Assembly: GCA_938083445.1 (NCBI GenBank)
Contig: CALKCP010000019.1
Coordinates: 62,001-126,000 of the forward strand
DNA from: an uncultured Ulvibacter sp.
Lineage (GTDB): Bacteria; Bacteroidota; Bacteroidia; Flavobacteriales; Flavobacteriaceae
Direction: 5' to 3'
DNA length: 64,000 nt
Shown piece by piece: positions 36,695 to 45,740 of the stretch (positions are counted from its first letter, which is position 1; each line of letters starts with the position of its first letter). The notes below the pieces were generated by a model. It ran no database searches, was not told the origin of the DNA, and saw nothing but the letters and a program-made list of their open reading frames with translations. The translations under genes and the position numbers were made by a program.

Positions 36695-37160
36695 AACAAA
36701 AAGCCTTCTTACAGGGGTTTTGTTTATCATTTTATTAGTAGCAACACCCTTTTTATTTTACATATATACATTCGCCCCCGATTCTAAAGAATGGGACACT
36801 CTTTTTGGTACCGTAAAAGCTAGTGGGTTTAGCAGCGTACAGGCGTACATGCACGCGGTATTCACCAAGTTAACATTTATTATGCTTACGACTATCTGGT
36901 TTCTAACATCAAATAATTGGTGGAAATATGCCATTCTCGTGCCGTTTGTGATGTTCTTATTTCAATTTATTGGCGTTTTAAATTACGAACTCCAATATAT
37001 AGACGAATTTGACTTTTGGTATTCCTTACCTATCATTATTCCAATACTCGTTTTTCTTATCTACATCTCCTTGCGAATTAGCAAGAACAAAGACGGGTCG
37101 AATGATCTTATGAGCGATGTTGACGATGCCATCAAAAAGTTAAAAGGGGAAGACCTCTAG
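36645..37160 (+). CDS. Four-helix membrane protein of unknown function
   Basis: This protein has about 171 residues from the ATG at 36645 (a GTG one codon earlier is possible). Four hydrophobic helices appear: residues about 20-43, 73-90, 92-112 and 125-145, with a Lys/Asp-rich C-terminal tail (NKDGSNDLMSDVDDAIKKLK). I do not recognise the family. The first 16 codons overlap the lipoprotein gene in a different frame; no later ATG is available before the first helix, so either the overlap is real or a non-ATG start is used. Confidence 0.65.
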   Translation: MSSKSTKTNTKYRQTDRTKSLLTGVLFIILLVATPFLFYIYTFAPDSKEWDTLFGTVKASGFSSVQAYMHAVFTKLTFIMLTTIWFLTSNNWWKYAILVPFVMFLFQFIGVLNYELQYIDEFDFWYSLPIIIPILVFLIYISLRISKNKDGSNDLMSDVDDAIKKLKGEDL

Positions 37161-37356
37161 AGCTAAATCACACTTTGTACTGTTATCATTTCGTTTCATA
37201 TGCCGAACAAAAAACGAACTCTCTCCTCAAAAAACGCTCACTTATCTTCTATTAAACCTGTATGCTTTTTTGCCGCAACTATTAGCGGCCCCCGATGTAA
37301 AATTGAGAGTAAACACAAATCACTTATTTAATAATTACCTCAGTTTATTGCACAAA

Positions 37357-37386
37357 AAAAGCCCCGTTCGTTAGAACAAGGCTTTT
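37357..37386 (-). terminator. Terminator-like hairpin with T-run on the minus strand
   Basis: AAAAGCC..GTTC pairs with GAAC..GGCTTTT around GTTA, with a 2x2 internal mismatch. A run of seven T follows on the minus strand, only four on the plus strand. No minus-strand gene lies to its right before the plus-strand nagB, so its partner transcript is unclear. Confidence 0.5.
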
Positions 37387-37444
37387 AGCATACTACATTG
37401 ACCTATTCTCGAACCAATCAGTTAATCTATTTGAAAACTTACTA

Positions 37445-37461
37445 AAAAACCTAAGGTTTTT
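37445..37461. terminator. Short AT-rich hairpin
   Basis: AAAAACC-TAA-GGTTTTT is a perfect 7-bp stem that could end transcripts on either strand; short and low in GC. Confidence 0.35.
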
Positions 37462-37683
37462 ATATAATTGTTTTCCAATTCATTCTTTTTAAATGTGCTC
37501 TTGAATTAATATTTTTTACAAACAAAAATGTGATTGAACGATACAATTTATGTGACGAAACATTAATGAAACACACTAATTTGTTACTCTTACCTTCTCA
37601 GTTCTCACTGTAAAAATGTTATTCGTGGTTAATGAAATGTCGTTGGTATATAAAATTTTATAACTAATTTAATTAAAATTATT

Positions 37684-37694
37684 TTTAGTCTAAA
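37684..37694. promoter_or_regulatory. Palindrome TTTAGTCTAAA upstream of nagB
   Basis: A 5-1-5 palindrome, part of a 13-mer (five T then AGTCTAAA) also found upstream of acs (45721-45731). It lies 20 bp before the nagB ATG. Candidate operator for the plus-strand arm of the locus. Confidence 0.45.
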
Positions 37695-37714
37695 TCACTA
37701 TTTCTAAACTTTAA

Positions 37715-39631
37715 ATGATGGACACTGAGAACATAACATATCGTAAAGCAGGTAAATTTGAGGAGACAAGGTTCGAAAAAATACATAATGTTATTTTTGA
37801 AAATTCAAATCACGCCTCTATTGTTGCTGCTAATGAAATAGCTCTACTCATTCGATCGAAACAAAAGAAAAAAAAGAAGTGCGTTTTAGGCTTAGCAACA
37901 GGGTCTTCACCTATAAAAGTTTACGAAGAACTTGTTAGAATGCACAAAGAAGACGGTTTAAGTTTCACTAATGTTATCTCTTTTAATTTGGACGAATATC
38001 TTCCAATGGATAAAAAAGATATTCAAAGCTATCATTATTTTATGCATGAGCATTTATTCAATCATATAGATATACTACCTGAAAACATTCATGTGCCAGA
38101 TGGCACCGTATCTAACGATGATTTATATCAATATTGTGTTGACTATGAATTAAAAATAAAAGAGGTTGGAGGCTTAGACTTTCAATTGCTTGGTATAGGC
38201 AGAACTGGCCACGTTGGTTTCAATGAGCCAGGATCACATTTAAATTCGGGAACCAGGAGCATTACCTTGGATCATTTAACAAGAGCTGATGCAGCCTCTT
38301 CTTTTCTAGGTATAGAAAATGTCCCAAGAAAAGCTATAACGATGGGTGTCGCTACAGTTCTATCCGCTAAAAGAATAATCTTATTAGGTTGGGGACAACA
38401 TAAGTCGGAAATTATAAAAGAAACCATTGAAGGTGAAGTATCATCTGAGGTTCCTGCTACTTACATTCAACATCACAAAAATGCCACATTCATATTAGAT
38501 AAAGAAGCTGGTACCGAATTAACAAGAAATAAAACACCTTGGCTTGTTGGTCCTTGCATTTGGGATGATGAATTAAAGAGTAAGGCCATTGTTTGGTTAT
38601 GTGAACTCACAGGTAAATCAATATTAAAATTAACAGATAAAGATTATAATGACCACGGAATGTCTGGTCTTTTAGCACAACAAGGTACATCTTACAATCT
38701 TAATATTGGGATGTTTAATAAACTGCAACACACCATTACGGGTTGGCCAGGAGGTAAGCCAAATGCAGACCATACGAATAGACCAGAAAGAGCCCTTCCT
38801 GCTAAAAAAAGAGTCATAATTTTCAGTCCTCATCCAGATGATGATGTAATTTCAATGGGAGGAACCTTTGATCGATTAGTTGAACAAGGTCATGACGTTC
38901 ATATTGCTTATCAAACTTCAGGAAATATCGCTGTTTCTGACCAAGAAGCGCTAAAATTCGCAGAAGTTTGTAATGTTTTAGGTGAAAGCTCTGAGTCCAT
39001 GAAGAATATTCTAGATAATCTGTTGAACAGAAAAATAGATACTGTTGATACTTTAGAAGTTCGAAAATTAAAAGGGTTAATAAGAAGAAGTGAGTCATTA
39101 GCTGCAACACGATATTTAGATTTGCCTGATGAAAATGTTGTTTTTTTAGACCTTCCTTTTTACGAAACAGGAACAATTAAAAAGAATAACCTTTCTGAAG
39201 ATGATGTCTCCATCATTTCTAATTTAATTGAAAAGGTTAAGCCTCATCAAATCTATGCGGCTGGAGATTTAGCCGATCCTCACGGAACTCATAAAGTTTG
39301 TTTGAACGCACTTTTTGAATCACTTAAAAAATTGAAAACTAAAGAGTTTATGAATGATTGTTGGGTCTGGTTGTATAAAGGTGCTTGGCATGAGTGGGAA
39401 ACTTATGAAATTGAAATGGCTGTGCCCATGAGTCCTGATCAGGTACTGAAGAAAAGACATGCTATTTTCTATCATCAGTCTCAAAAGGACGGAGTTATGT
39501 TTCAAGGTGATGATAATAGAGAATTTTGGATTCGTGCTGAGGATAGAAACAGACTAACAGCAGAAAAATATAATAAATTAGGATTAGCAGATTATGCAGC
39601 TATCGAAGCTTTTAAACGTTATCATTTTTAA
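37715..39631 (+). CDS. nagB: NagB-like glucosamine-6-phosphate deaminase fused to a PIG-L deacetylase domain
   Basis: This 638-residue two-domain protein has a NagB domain at residues 1-300: LGLATGSSPIKVYEEL (phosphate loop), SFNLDEYLPM with the base Asp93, and LLGIGRTGHVGFNEPGSH with His166 and Glu171. E. coli Asp141, part of the catalytic triad, is Thr164 here. Residues about 365-638 form a PIG-L/LmbE deacetylase: zinc motif IFSPHPDDDVISMGG (373-377) and DPHGTHKVC. The deaminase converts GlcN-6-P to fructose-6-P and ammonia. The PIG-L domain might deacetylate GlcNAc-6-P, since no nagA is present; this is inference. First gene of the plus-strand arm. Confidence 0.9.
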   Translation: MMDTENITYRKAGKFEETRFEKIHNVIFENSNHASIVAANEIALLIRSKQKKKKKCVLGLATGSSPIKVYEELVRMHKEDGLSFTNVISFNLDEYLPMDKKDIQSYHYFMHEHLFNHIDILPENIHVPDGTVSNDDLYQYCVDYELKIKEVGGLDFQLLGIGRTGHVGFNEPGSHLNSGTRSITLDHLTRADAASSFLGIENVPRKAITMGVATVLSAKRIILLGWGQHKSEIIKETIEGEVSSEVPATYIQHHKNATFILDKEAGTELTRNKTPWLVGPCIWDDELKSKAIVWLCELTGKSILKLTDKDYNDHGMSGLLAQQGTSYNLNIGMFNKLQHTITGWPGGKPNADHTNRPERALPAKKRVIIFSPHPDDDVISMGGTFDRLVEQGHDVHIAYQTSGNIAVSDQEALKFAEVCNVLGESSESMKNILDNLLNRKIDTVDTLEVRKLKGLIRRSESLAATRYLDLPDENVVFLDLPFYETGTIKKNNLSEDDVSIISNLIEKVKPHQIYAAGDLADPHGTHKVCLNALFESLKKLKTKEFMNDCWVWLYKGAWHEWETYEIEMAVPMSPDQVLKKRHAIFYHQSQKDGVMFQGDDNREFWIRAEDRNRLTAEKYNKLGLADYAAIEAFKRYHF

Positions 39632-39649
39632 TTATTAAAATAATATTCT

Positions 39650-41704
39650 ATGTTCATTAAAATTATTGATGCACGAATAAAAATATTGACCTTTTTCTTT
39701 TTTACAACTTTCATTTCAATAAATGCCCAAAACATTAATGAAAAATATCATTTGGTTCCATGGCCTAAAGAAATTTCTGAGAACAATCAAAAGCACCTAA
39801 TTAACAAAGATTTTTTAATTACTGTAAATGATATTGACAATAAAAGAGTTTTAAAGGCGACTACTCAATTTTTAAGAAGATTATCTGGTAGAACTGGTGT
39901 TTTCATAGACAAAGGATTTACTGAAATTATAACCACAGACATTTCTCCTTCGTTATTAATAAATTTTCAAAGAGCCGGAAAACTAGAGCTCTATGAAGAT
40001 GAATCATATCAACTTATAATTACTAGTAAACAAATATCATTAAATGCTGTCACCGATATTGGAGTTTTGAGAGGTTTAGAAACTTTATTACAATTAGTTT
40101 CTCATAATAAAAACAACTTCTTTTTTCATGGTGTTTCTATAAAAGACGCACCAAGATTTCCATGGAGAGGATTGATGATAGATGTAGCTAGACACTATGA
40201 GCCCATAGCTGTTTTAAAAAAGAATTTGGATGCAATGGCCGCTGTTAAATTGAATGTTTTTCATTGGCATTTAACAGAAGATCAGGGATTTAGAGTTCAA
40301 ATTAAATCAAGACCTAAGTTTCATGAACTTGCTTCGGATGGTCAATACTATACCCATTCTCAGATAAGTGAAGTTGTGCAATATGCTTCGGACTTGGGCA
40401 TACGTGTTGTACCTGAGTTCGATGTTCCTGGACACGCAACTTCTTGGCTTGTTGCTTATCCAGAAATAGCGAGTAAGGACACTATTTATGAGATCGAACG
40501 CTATGCTGGGATTTTTGACCCGACTCTAGACCCTACTAATGATAAAACGTATGAAATTTTAGATGACGTCTTTACTGAAATGGCTCCTCTATTTCCTGAC
40601 AAATATTTCCATATTGGTGGAGATGAAAATGAAGGTAAGCATTGGGATGAAAATAAAAAAATTCAGAAATTTAAAAAGGAACATGAATTAAAAACCAACC
40701 ATGACTTACAAACATACTTTAACATAAAAGTTCAAAAAATTCTTGAAAAGAATGGTAAAATCATGATGGGATGGGATGAGATTTTTCAGCCAGATTTACC
40801 CAAAAATGTAGTGATACACTCTTGGAGAGGAAGAGAATCTATGATAAGTGCCGCAAAACAGGGTTATAAGACTGTATTATCTAAAGGGTTTTATATAGAC
40901 CTTATGCTACCTATTAAAAGTCATTACTTGAATGAACCGATAGCAGAAAATCATGGCTTAACTAACAATCAATTATCAAATATTTTAGGCGGTGAAGCCA
41001 CCATGTGGGGAGAATTAGTGACCCCACTTAGTATAGATTCTAGAATTTGGCCCAGAACAGCCGCTATTGCAGAAAGGTTGTGGTCAAGTAAAGATGTGAA
41101 AGATTATGAAAATATGTTGAATAGATTACATACTGTAAGCTACAGATTGGAAGAATTAGGTATTACACATATTAGGAACAGAGATGTAATTCTTAGAAAC
41201 ATTAGTGATAACCAAAACATAAAATCATTAATTAATTTAACTAAAATATGCGAGCCTCTTAAAGCATATGAAAGAAATAAAGGAGGAAAAGAATATAAAA
41301 CGTACTCCCCTTTTACTTTATTTGTTGATGCATGTAATACTGATGCCATTGATGCTATTAATTTCAATAAAACAGTTAAAATGTATTTAAAAGATAAGTC
41401 CAAAAGTAGTAAGGAAACATTAATCAATTTTTTAGATAAATGGGTGTTAAATAATATCGAATTTCAAGAGATTAATAATAATCCACTACTTAAACAGCTA
41501 ACCTCTTTCTCACTCAATTTAGCCGAAATTTCAACAACTATAAAAAGCGGTATCGAACAGAGTACATTTAGCCTATTGAATTACAATAAATCTAAATCAC
41601 TTCTTATGGAACTTAAAAAGCCAATTGCAGATACTGAATTGGCTATAATTTTGGGTTTAGAGAGTTTAATTCAAAACTTTGGAAAAGAGTATGTTAAATC
41701 GTAA
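39650..41704 (+). CDS. Beta-N-acetylhexosaminidase, family GH20
   Basis: This 684-residue exported enzyme (N-terminal hydrophobic signal ending SINAQ) removes terminal beta-GlcNAc/GalNAc from glycans. GH20 pattern: an N-terminal GH20b-like domain, then the barrel from about residue 165 with FPWRGLMIDVARHY, HWHLTEDQGFR, the catalytic Asp325-Glu326 in HIGGDENEGKHW, and GGEATMWGE. It lies 18 bp after nagB, so released GlcNAc feeds the same pathway. The 3' end overlaps the next gene by 14 bp. Confidence 0.94.
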   Translation: MFIKIIDARIKILTFFFFTTFISINAQNINEKYHLVPWPKEISENNQKHLINKDFLITVNDIDNKRVLKATTQFLRRLSGRTGVFIDKGFTEIITTDISPSLLINFQRAGKLELYEDESYQLIITSKQISLNAVTDIGVLRGLETLLQLVSHNKNNFFFHGVSIKDAPRFPWRGLMIDVARHYEPIAVLKKNLDAMAAVKLNVFHWHLTEDQGFRVQIKSRPKFHELASDGQYYTHSQISEVVQYASDLGIRVVPEFDVPGHATSWLVAYPEIASKDTIYEIERYAGIFDPTLDPTNDKTYEILDDVFTEMAPLFPDKYFHIGGDENEGKHWDENKKIQKFKKEHELKTNHDLQTYFNIKVQKILEKNGKIMMGWDEIFQPDLPKNVVIHSWRGRESMISAAKQGYKTVLSKGFYIDLMLPIKSHYLNEPIAENHGLTNNQLSNILGGEATMWGELVTPLSIDSRIWPRTAAIAERLWSSKDVKDYENMLNRLHTVSYRLEELGITHIRNRDVILRNISDNQNIKSLINLTKICEPLKAYERNKGGKEYKTYSPFTLFVDACNTDAIDAINFNKTVKMYLKDKSKSSKETLINFLDKWVLNNIEFQEINNNPLLKQLTSFSLNLAEISTTIKSGIEQSTFSLLNYNKSKSLLMELKKPIADTELAIILGLESLIQNFGKEYVKS

Positions 41705-42563
41705 TTTAATTAGATATATACTCATTTTAATAATTGCATTCAATTCTTTTCTTTCATGCAAAAAGGGTAAAATCAATAGTACAAGTATTGATTTTACTAA
41801 AGAGTCAGTTTTTACAAAAGGTGTTGAAGGGCCTGCGATAGATAGTAAAGGAAACCTTTATGCTGTAAATTTTAAAGAAGACGGTACAATAGGTATCGTT
41901 GATAGTGAAGGTGATGTATCTTTATTTGCAAAACTACCTAATGGCAGTATTGGTAATGGGATTAGGTTTGACACAAACGACAACATGTATATTGCGGACT
42001 ATACTAACCACAATATTTTGCTCATCAAAAAAGGAGAAACTAAACCTATAGTATATGCACATGATTCTACAATGAATCAACCAAATGATTTAGCAATATC
42101 ATCCAAAGGAATTTTATATGTTAGTGATCCTAATTGGAAAGACGAAACCGGAAAATTATGGATGGCTAAAGACCAAAAGCTTCATCTCATTGAAGAGAAC
42201 ATGGGAACAACTAACGGCATTGAAGTAAGTTCAGATGGCAAAAAACTTTATGTAAATGAATCTGTTCAACGAAAAATATGGGTTTATGATATAAACGTGG
42301 ATGGTTCAGTTAAAAACAAAACATTATTTATATCTTTTAACGACCATGGTTTAGATGGAATGCGTAGTGATGAAAAAGGAAATGTTTATGTGTGTCGCTT
42401 TGGAAAAGGAACAATTGCAATAGTATCTCCTTCGGGAATCCTATTGAAAGAAATACAATTAAAAGGAAAAAAACCAACAAATATTACTTTTAGCAATGAT
42501 TACAATAAATGTTATATCACAATTGCAGATAGAGGTTGTATTGAGGTCGTGAAATTGCAATAG
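41691..42563 (+). CDS. SMP-30/gluconolactonase-like (NHL-type propeller) lipoprotein
   Basis: This protein is 290 residues from the ATG at 41691. Its signal ends in a lipobox (FNSFLSC). Propeller repeats follow: FTKGVEGPAIDSKGNLYAV, NGIRFDTNDNMYIADYTNH and QPNDLAISSKGILYVSDP, with SMP-30 metal-site-like Asp/Asn positions. It could be a lactonase or a sugar-binding surface protein. It overlaps the GH20 stop, implying coupled translation. Substrate not readable. Confidence 0.85.
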   Translation: MLNRNLIRYILILIIAFNSFLSCKKGKINSTSIDFTKESVFTKGVEGPAIDSKGNLYAVNFKEDGTIGIVDSEGDVSLFAKLPNGSIGNGIRFDTNDNMYIADYTNHNILLIKKGETKPIVYAHDSTMNQPNDLAISSKGILYVSDPNWKDETGKLWMAKDQKLHLIEENMGTTNGIEVSSDGKKLYVNESVQRKIWVYDINVDGSVKNKTLFISFNDHGLDGMRSDEKGNVYVCRFGKGTIAIVSPSGILLKEIQLKGKKPTNITFSNDYNKCYITIADRGCIEVVKLQ

Positions 42564-42600
42564 AAAAGAACTATTTGATATAATAATAAAACATAAAAAA

Positions 42601-42855
42601 ATGACAACAAACAACGCAAAAGCCTATTGGAAAGAGAATATAAGATATGTTCTTATATTACTATGTGTATGGTTTACAGTTTCATTTGGGGCAGGTATTC
42701 TATTTAAAGATGCCCTTAATGAATTTAAAATAGGAGGTTTTAAATTAGGCTTCTGGTTTGCACAACAAGGCTCTATGTACGTATTTGTTATTTTAATATT
42801 TGTCTATGTACGCTTAATGAATAAACTCGATAAAAAATATGGTTATGATGCATAG
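42601..42855 (+). CDS. DUF4212 small subunit of a sodium/solute symporter
   Basis: This 84-residue protein has two membrane helices (YVLILLCVWFTVSFGAGILF and GSMYVFVILIFVYVRLM) and the DUF4212 motif FKLGFWFAQQGSMYVFV. The family always sits before a VC_2705-type SSS gene, as here, where the two overlap by about 10-17 bp. It is likely a structural partner of the transporter. Confidence 0.93.
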   Translation: MTTNNAKAYWKENIRYVLILLCVWFTVSFGAGILFKDALNEFKIGGFKLGFWFAQQGSMYVFVILIFVYVRLMNKLDKKYGYDA

Positions 42856-44563
42856 TTTATTAATAGAAGGTATTGGTGTTCAAAACTGGACATACATTTT
42901 AGTAGGTATCACATTTACAATTTATATAGGGATTGCCATTTGGTCTAGAGCAGGTTCTACAAAAGAATTCTATGTTGCAGGTGGTGGAGTATCTCCTCTA
43001 GCCAACGGAATGGCAACAGCTGCCGATTGGATGAGTGCTGCGTCATTCATTTCTATGGCGGGAATTATTTCTTTTAATGGATACGATGGAGCTGTTTATT
43101 TAATGGGATGGACTGGTGGATATGTGCTTTTAGCATTGTTATTAGCTCCGTATTTACGAAAATTTGGAAAATTTACAGTGCCAGATTTTATTGGTGATCG
43201 TTATTATTCTAACACCGCACGTTTAGTAGGTGTAATTTGTGCACTTATAGTATCATTTACTTATGTTGCTGGGCAAATGCGAGGTGTTGGTTTGGTCTTT
43301 TCACGCTTTTTAGAAGTTGACATTAATACAGGTGTTATTATTGGAATGATTATCGTCTTATTTTATGCTGTTTTAGGTGGTATGAAGGGGATCACCTATA
43401 CGCAAGTAGCCCAATATTGCGTGCTTATTTTTGCCTTTATGGTACCTGCCATATTTATTTCTATCCAAATGACAGGAAACCCTATTCCTCAATTAGGATT
43501 TGGCAGTGAATTAGCTGATGGCTCAGGAACATATTTACTTGATAAACTAGATGGATTAAGTGCCGATTTAGGTTTTACAGAATACACAGAAGGTTCAAAA
43601 TCGATGATTGATGTATTTGCGATCACCTTAGCCTTAATGGTTGGGACTGCTGGATTACCACATGTTATTGTTCGATTTTTTACAGTAAAACGTGTTAAAG
43701 ATGCGCGTAAATCAGCAGGTATAGCGTTGTTACTCATAGTTATCTTGTACACAACAGCACCAGCTGTTGCAGTATTTGCAAGAACAAATATGATTGAAAC
43801 CGTTTCTAATAAATCTTATGCTAGTATGCCAGAATGGTTTAAAAAATGGGAAACAACTGGGCTTATTACATTTACAGATAAAAATGGAGATGGACTCATT
43901 CAATATGTGGCCAATGAAGATAATAACGAATTAGTCGTAGATAATGATATTATGGTTTTGGCCAATCCGGAAATTGCTAAATTACCCGATTGGGTAATTG
44001 CATTAGTAGCTGCTGGAGCTTTAGCTGCTGCTTTATCAACAGCTGCAGGTTTATTATTAGTTATTTCATCATCTGTTTCTCATGATTTAATTAAGAAAAT
44101 AATAAATCCAAAAATTTCTGAAAAAGGCGAATTAATTGCTGCACGTTTGGCAGCAGTAGTAGCCGTTTGTGTTGCTGGTTATTTTGGAATCAATCCACCT
44201 GGATTTGTTGCTGCCACAGTTGCCTTAGCTTTTGGGTTAGCAGCTGCCTCATTTTTTCCAGCAATTATTTTAGGTGTTTTTTATAAAAAAATGAACAAAG
44301 AAGGAGCCATCTCGGGAATGGTTATAGGTATTTTATCTATGTTGTTTTATATGACCAAATTTAAGTTTGGCTGGTTTGGTGGTGGTACAAAAGCCGATTG
44401 GTGGTTTGGCATTTCACCCGAAGGTTTTGGAACAGTGGCTATGATTCTAAATTTTGTAGTTTCTATTGTGATAATGAAATTCACGCCAGAACCACCGATA
44501 GGCGTTCAAGAGATTGTTGAAAATATAAGAATTCCTAGTGGCGCTGGTGAAGCAACTCATTAA
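42839..44563 (+). CDS. Sodium:solute symporter, VC_2705 (acetate/short monocarboxylate) subfamily
   Basis: This SSS protein of about 574 residues has many membrane helices and contains KEFYVAGGGVSPLANGMATA, AADWMSAASFISMAG and GAYF-like GYFGINPPGFVAA. The closest described relatives (ActP, VC_2705) take up acetate or similar acids. Start: ATG at 42839, with ATGs at 42845 and 42848 possible, all overlapping the DUF4212 gene. Acetyl-CoA synthetase lies two genes downstream, supporting acetate as the substrate; that is inference. An Asp-rich loop after FTDKNGDGL resembles a calcium-binding turn. Confidence 0.9.
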   Translation: MVMMHSLLIEGIGVQNWTYILVGITFTIYIGIAIWSRAGSTKEFYVAGGGVSPLANGMATAADWMSAASFISMAGIISFNGYDGAVYLMGWTGGYVLLALLLAPYLRKFGKFTVPDFIGDRYYSNTARLVGVICALIVSFTYVAGQMRGVGLVFSRFLEVDINTGVIIGMIIVLFYAVLGGMKGITYTQVAQYCVLIFAFMVPAIFISIQMTGNPIPQLGFGSELADGSGTYLLDKLDGLSADLGFTEYTEGSKSMIDVFAITLALMVGTAGLPHVIVRFFTVKRVKDARKSAGIALLLIVILYTTAPAVAVFARTNMIETVSNKSYASMPEWFKKWETTGLITFTDKNGDGLIQYVANEDNNELVVDNDIMVLANPEIAKLPDWVIALVAAGALAAALSTAAGLLLVISSSVSHDLIKKIINPKISEKGELIAARLAAVVAVCVAGYFGINPPGFVAATVALAFGLAAASFFPAIILGVFYKKMNKEGAISGMVIGILSMLFYMTKFKFGWFGGGTKADWWFGISPEGFGTVAMILNFVVSIVIMKFTPEPPIGVQEIVENIRIPSGAGEATH

Positions 44564-44596
44564 TAGAAATGATTTTTTAAGGTAATGTTTGAAAAC

Positions 44597-45682
44597 ATGA
44601 GAAGAATTTACACCCTAATATTTGTTTTATCAATCAGTCTAATAAGCTGTTCTAATGAAAATGACATATTCATTCCTTTTTCTAACCATGAAATTGAATA
44701 TTGGGGAAGAATAGACAACACGAATGTCGAAGCCGCTCAGCTATCATGGTCAGGCACGTCTATAAAGATGAATTTTGAAGGTGAGTCTATTCAAGCTTTA
44801 ATGAGAGATGAGACTGGAGATAATTATTACAACATAATTATAGATAATGATAGTATTTCTATTTTGAGACCAGACACGACCAAGCAATACTATAAATTGG
44901 CTTCAAACTTATCCAAAGGAAAACATTCCGTCGAAATATTTAAAAGAGCTGAATGGGATCGTGGCACTTCTAGTTTTTATGGCTTTAAAATTAATAATGA
45001 CGCCAAACTATTACCAAGGTCTGCACCTAAGAAAAGAAAAATAGAATTTTATGGAAACTCTATAACTGCAGGTTATGCAATTGAAGATTTTTCAGGAAAA
45101 GATTCACCAGATAGCACTTATACAAATAACTATAAAAGTTATGCAGCTATTACTGCTAGACATTTTGATGCCGAATATCAATGTATATGTAAAAGTGGTA
45201 TTGGTATAACAATAAGTTGGGATCCTTTAATTATGCCAGAAATGTATAATAGATTGATTCCTACTGATAGTAACAGTAAATGGGATTTCTCTTTATACCA
45301 ACCAAATGTTGTAGTCATTAATCTATTGCAAAATGATACATGGTTGGTCAATTTACCAGAGCATGAAGAATTTAAAAAACGATTTGGAACAAAAGCGCCA
45401 GATGATGCATTTATTATAAATGCTTATGAGCAGTTTTTAGCAAGTCTAAGAAAAGAATATCCTAATGCTAATATCATCTGTTCTCTTGGTAGTATGGATG
45501 CTGCTAAAGAAGATTCCAAATGGATGGAGTATATTAACCTTGCAGTAGCAAACCTTAGTGACGAAAAGGTGTTTGCTCACTTTATGCCTTACATAGAAGC
45601 TAAAGCGCATCCTTCAATTAAAGACCAACAAATAATGGCTATTAGTTTAATTGAGTTTATCGATAAAAATATTGATTGGTAA
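44597..45682 (+). CDS. SGNH-fold carbohydrate esterase (CE2-like) lipoprotein
   Basis: This protein is 361 residues from the ATG at 44597 (a slightly earlier ATG at 44585 is possible). The signal ends in a lipobox (SISLISC). An N-terminal beta-sandwich (about 30-140) precedes an SGNH hydrolase domain with the Ser in EFYGNSITAGYAIED and a late His in AHPSIKDQQIMAI, the layout of CE2 esterases that deacetylate glycans. The exact sugar is unknown. Placed between the symporter and acs, its acetate product could be taken up and activated by those neighbours. Confidence 0.87.
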   Translation: MRRIYTLIFVLSISLISCSNENDIFIPFSNHEIEYWGRIDNTNVEAAQLSWSGTSIKMNFEGESIQALMRDETGDNYYNIIIDNDSISILRPDTTKQYYKLASNLSKGKHSVEIFKRAEWDRGTSSFYGFKINNDAKLLPRSAPKKRKIEFYGNSITAGYAIEDFSGKDSPDSTYTNNYKSYAAITARHFDAEYQCICKSGIGITISWDPLIMPEMYNRLIPTDSNSKWDFSLYQPNVVVINLLQNDTWLVNLPEHEEFKKRFGTKAPDDAFIINAYEQFLASLRKEYPNANIICSLGSMDAAKEDSKWMEYINLAVANLSDEKVFAHFMPYIEAKAHPSIKDQQIMAISLIEFIDKNIDW

Positions 45683-45720
45683 TCTGAAATCAAATTATAC
45701 AACAGTACATGTTAATCTTT

Positions 45721-45731
45721 TTTAGTCTAAA
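45721..45731. promoter_or_regulatory. Palindrome TTTAGTCTAAA upstream of acs
   Basis: Same 5-1-5 palindrome as before nagB (37684-37694), within the shared 13-mer, 9 bp before the acs ATG. Possible operator for a common regulator. Confidence 0.45.
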
Positions 45732-45740
45732 AAAAATCTA

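Larger units (their letters stand above)
37161..37714. other. 554-bp intergenic region upstream of the nagB arm
   Basis: No gene is supported here. Contents: a hairpin at 37357-37386, a second at 37445-37461, and the palindrome TTTAGTCTAAA at 37684-37694 near the nagB start. The region is very AT-rich. No tRNA or riboswitch fold was recognised. Confidence 0.6.
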
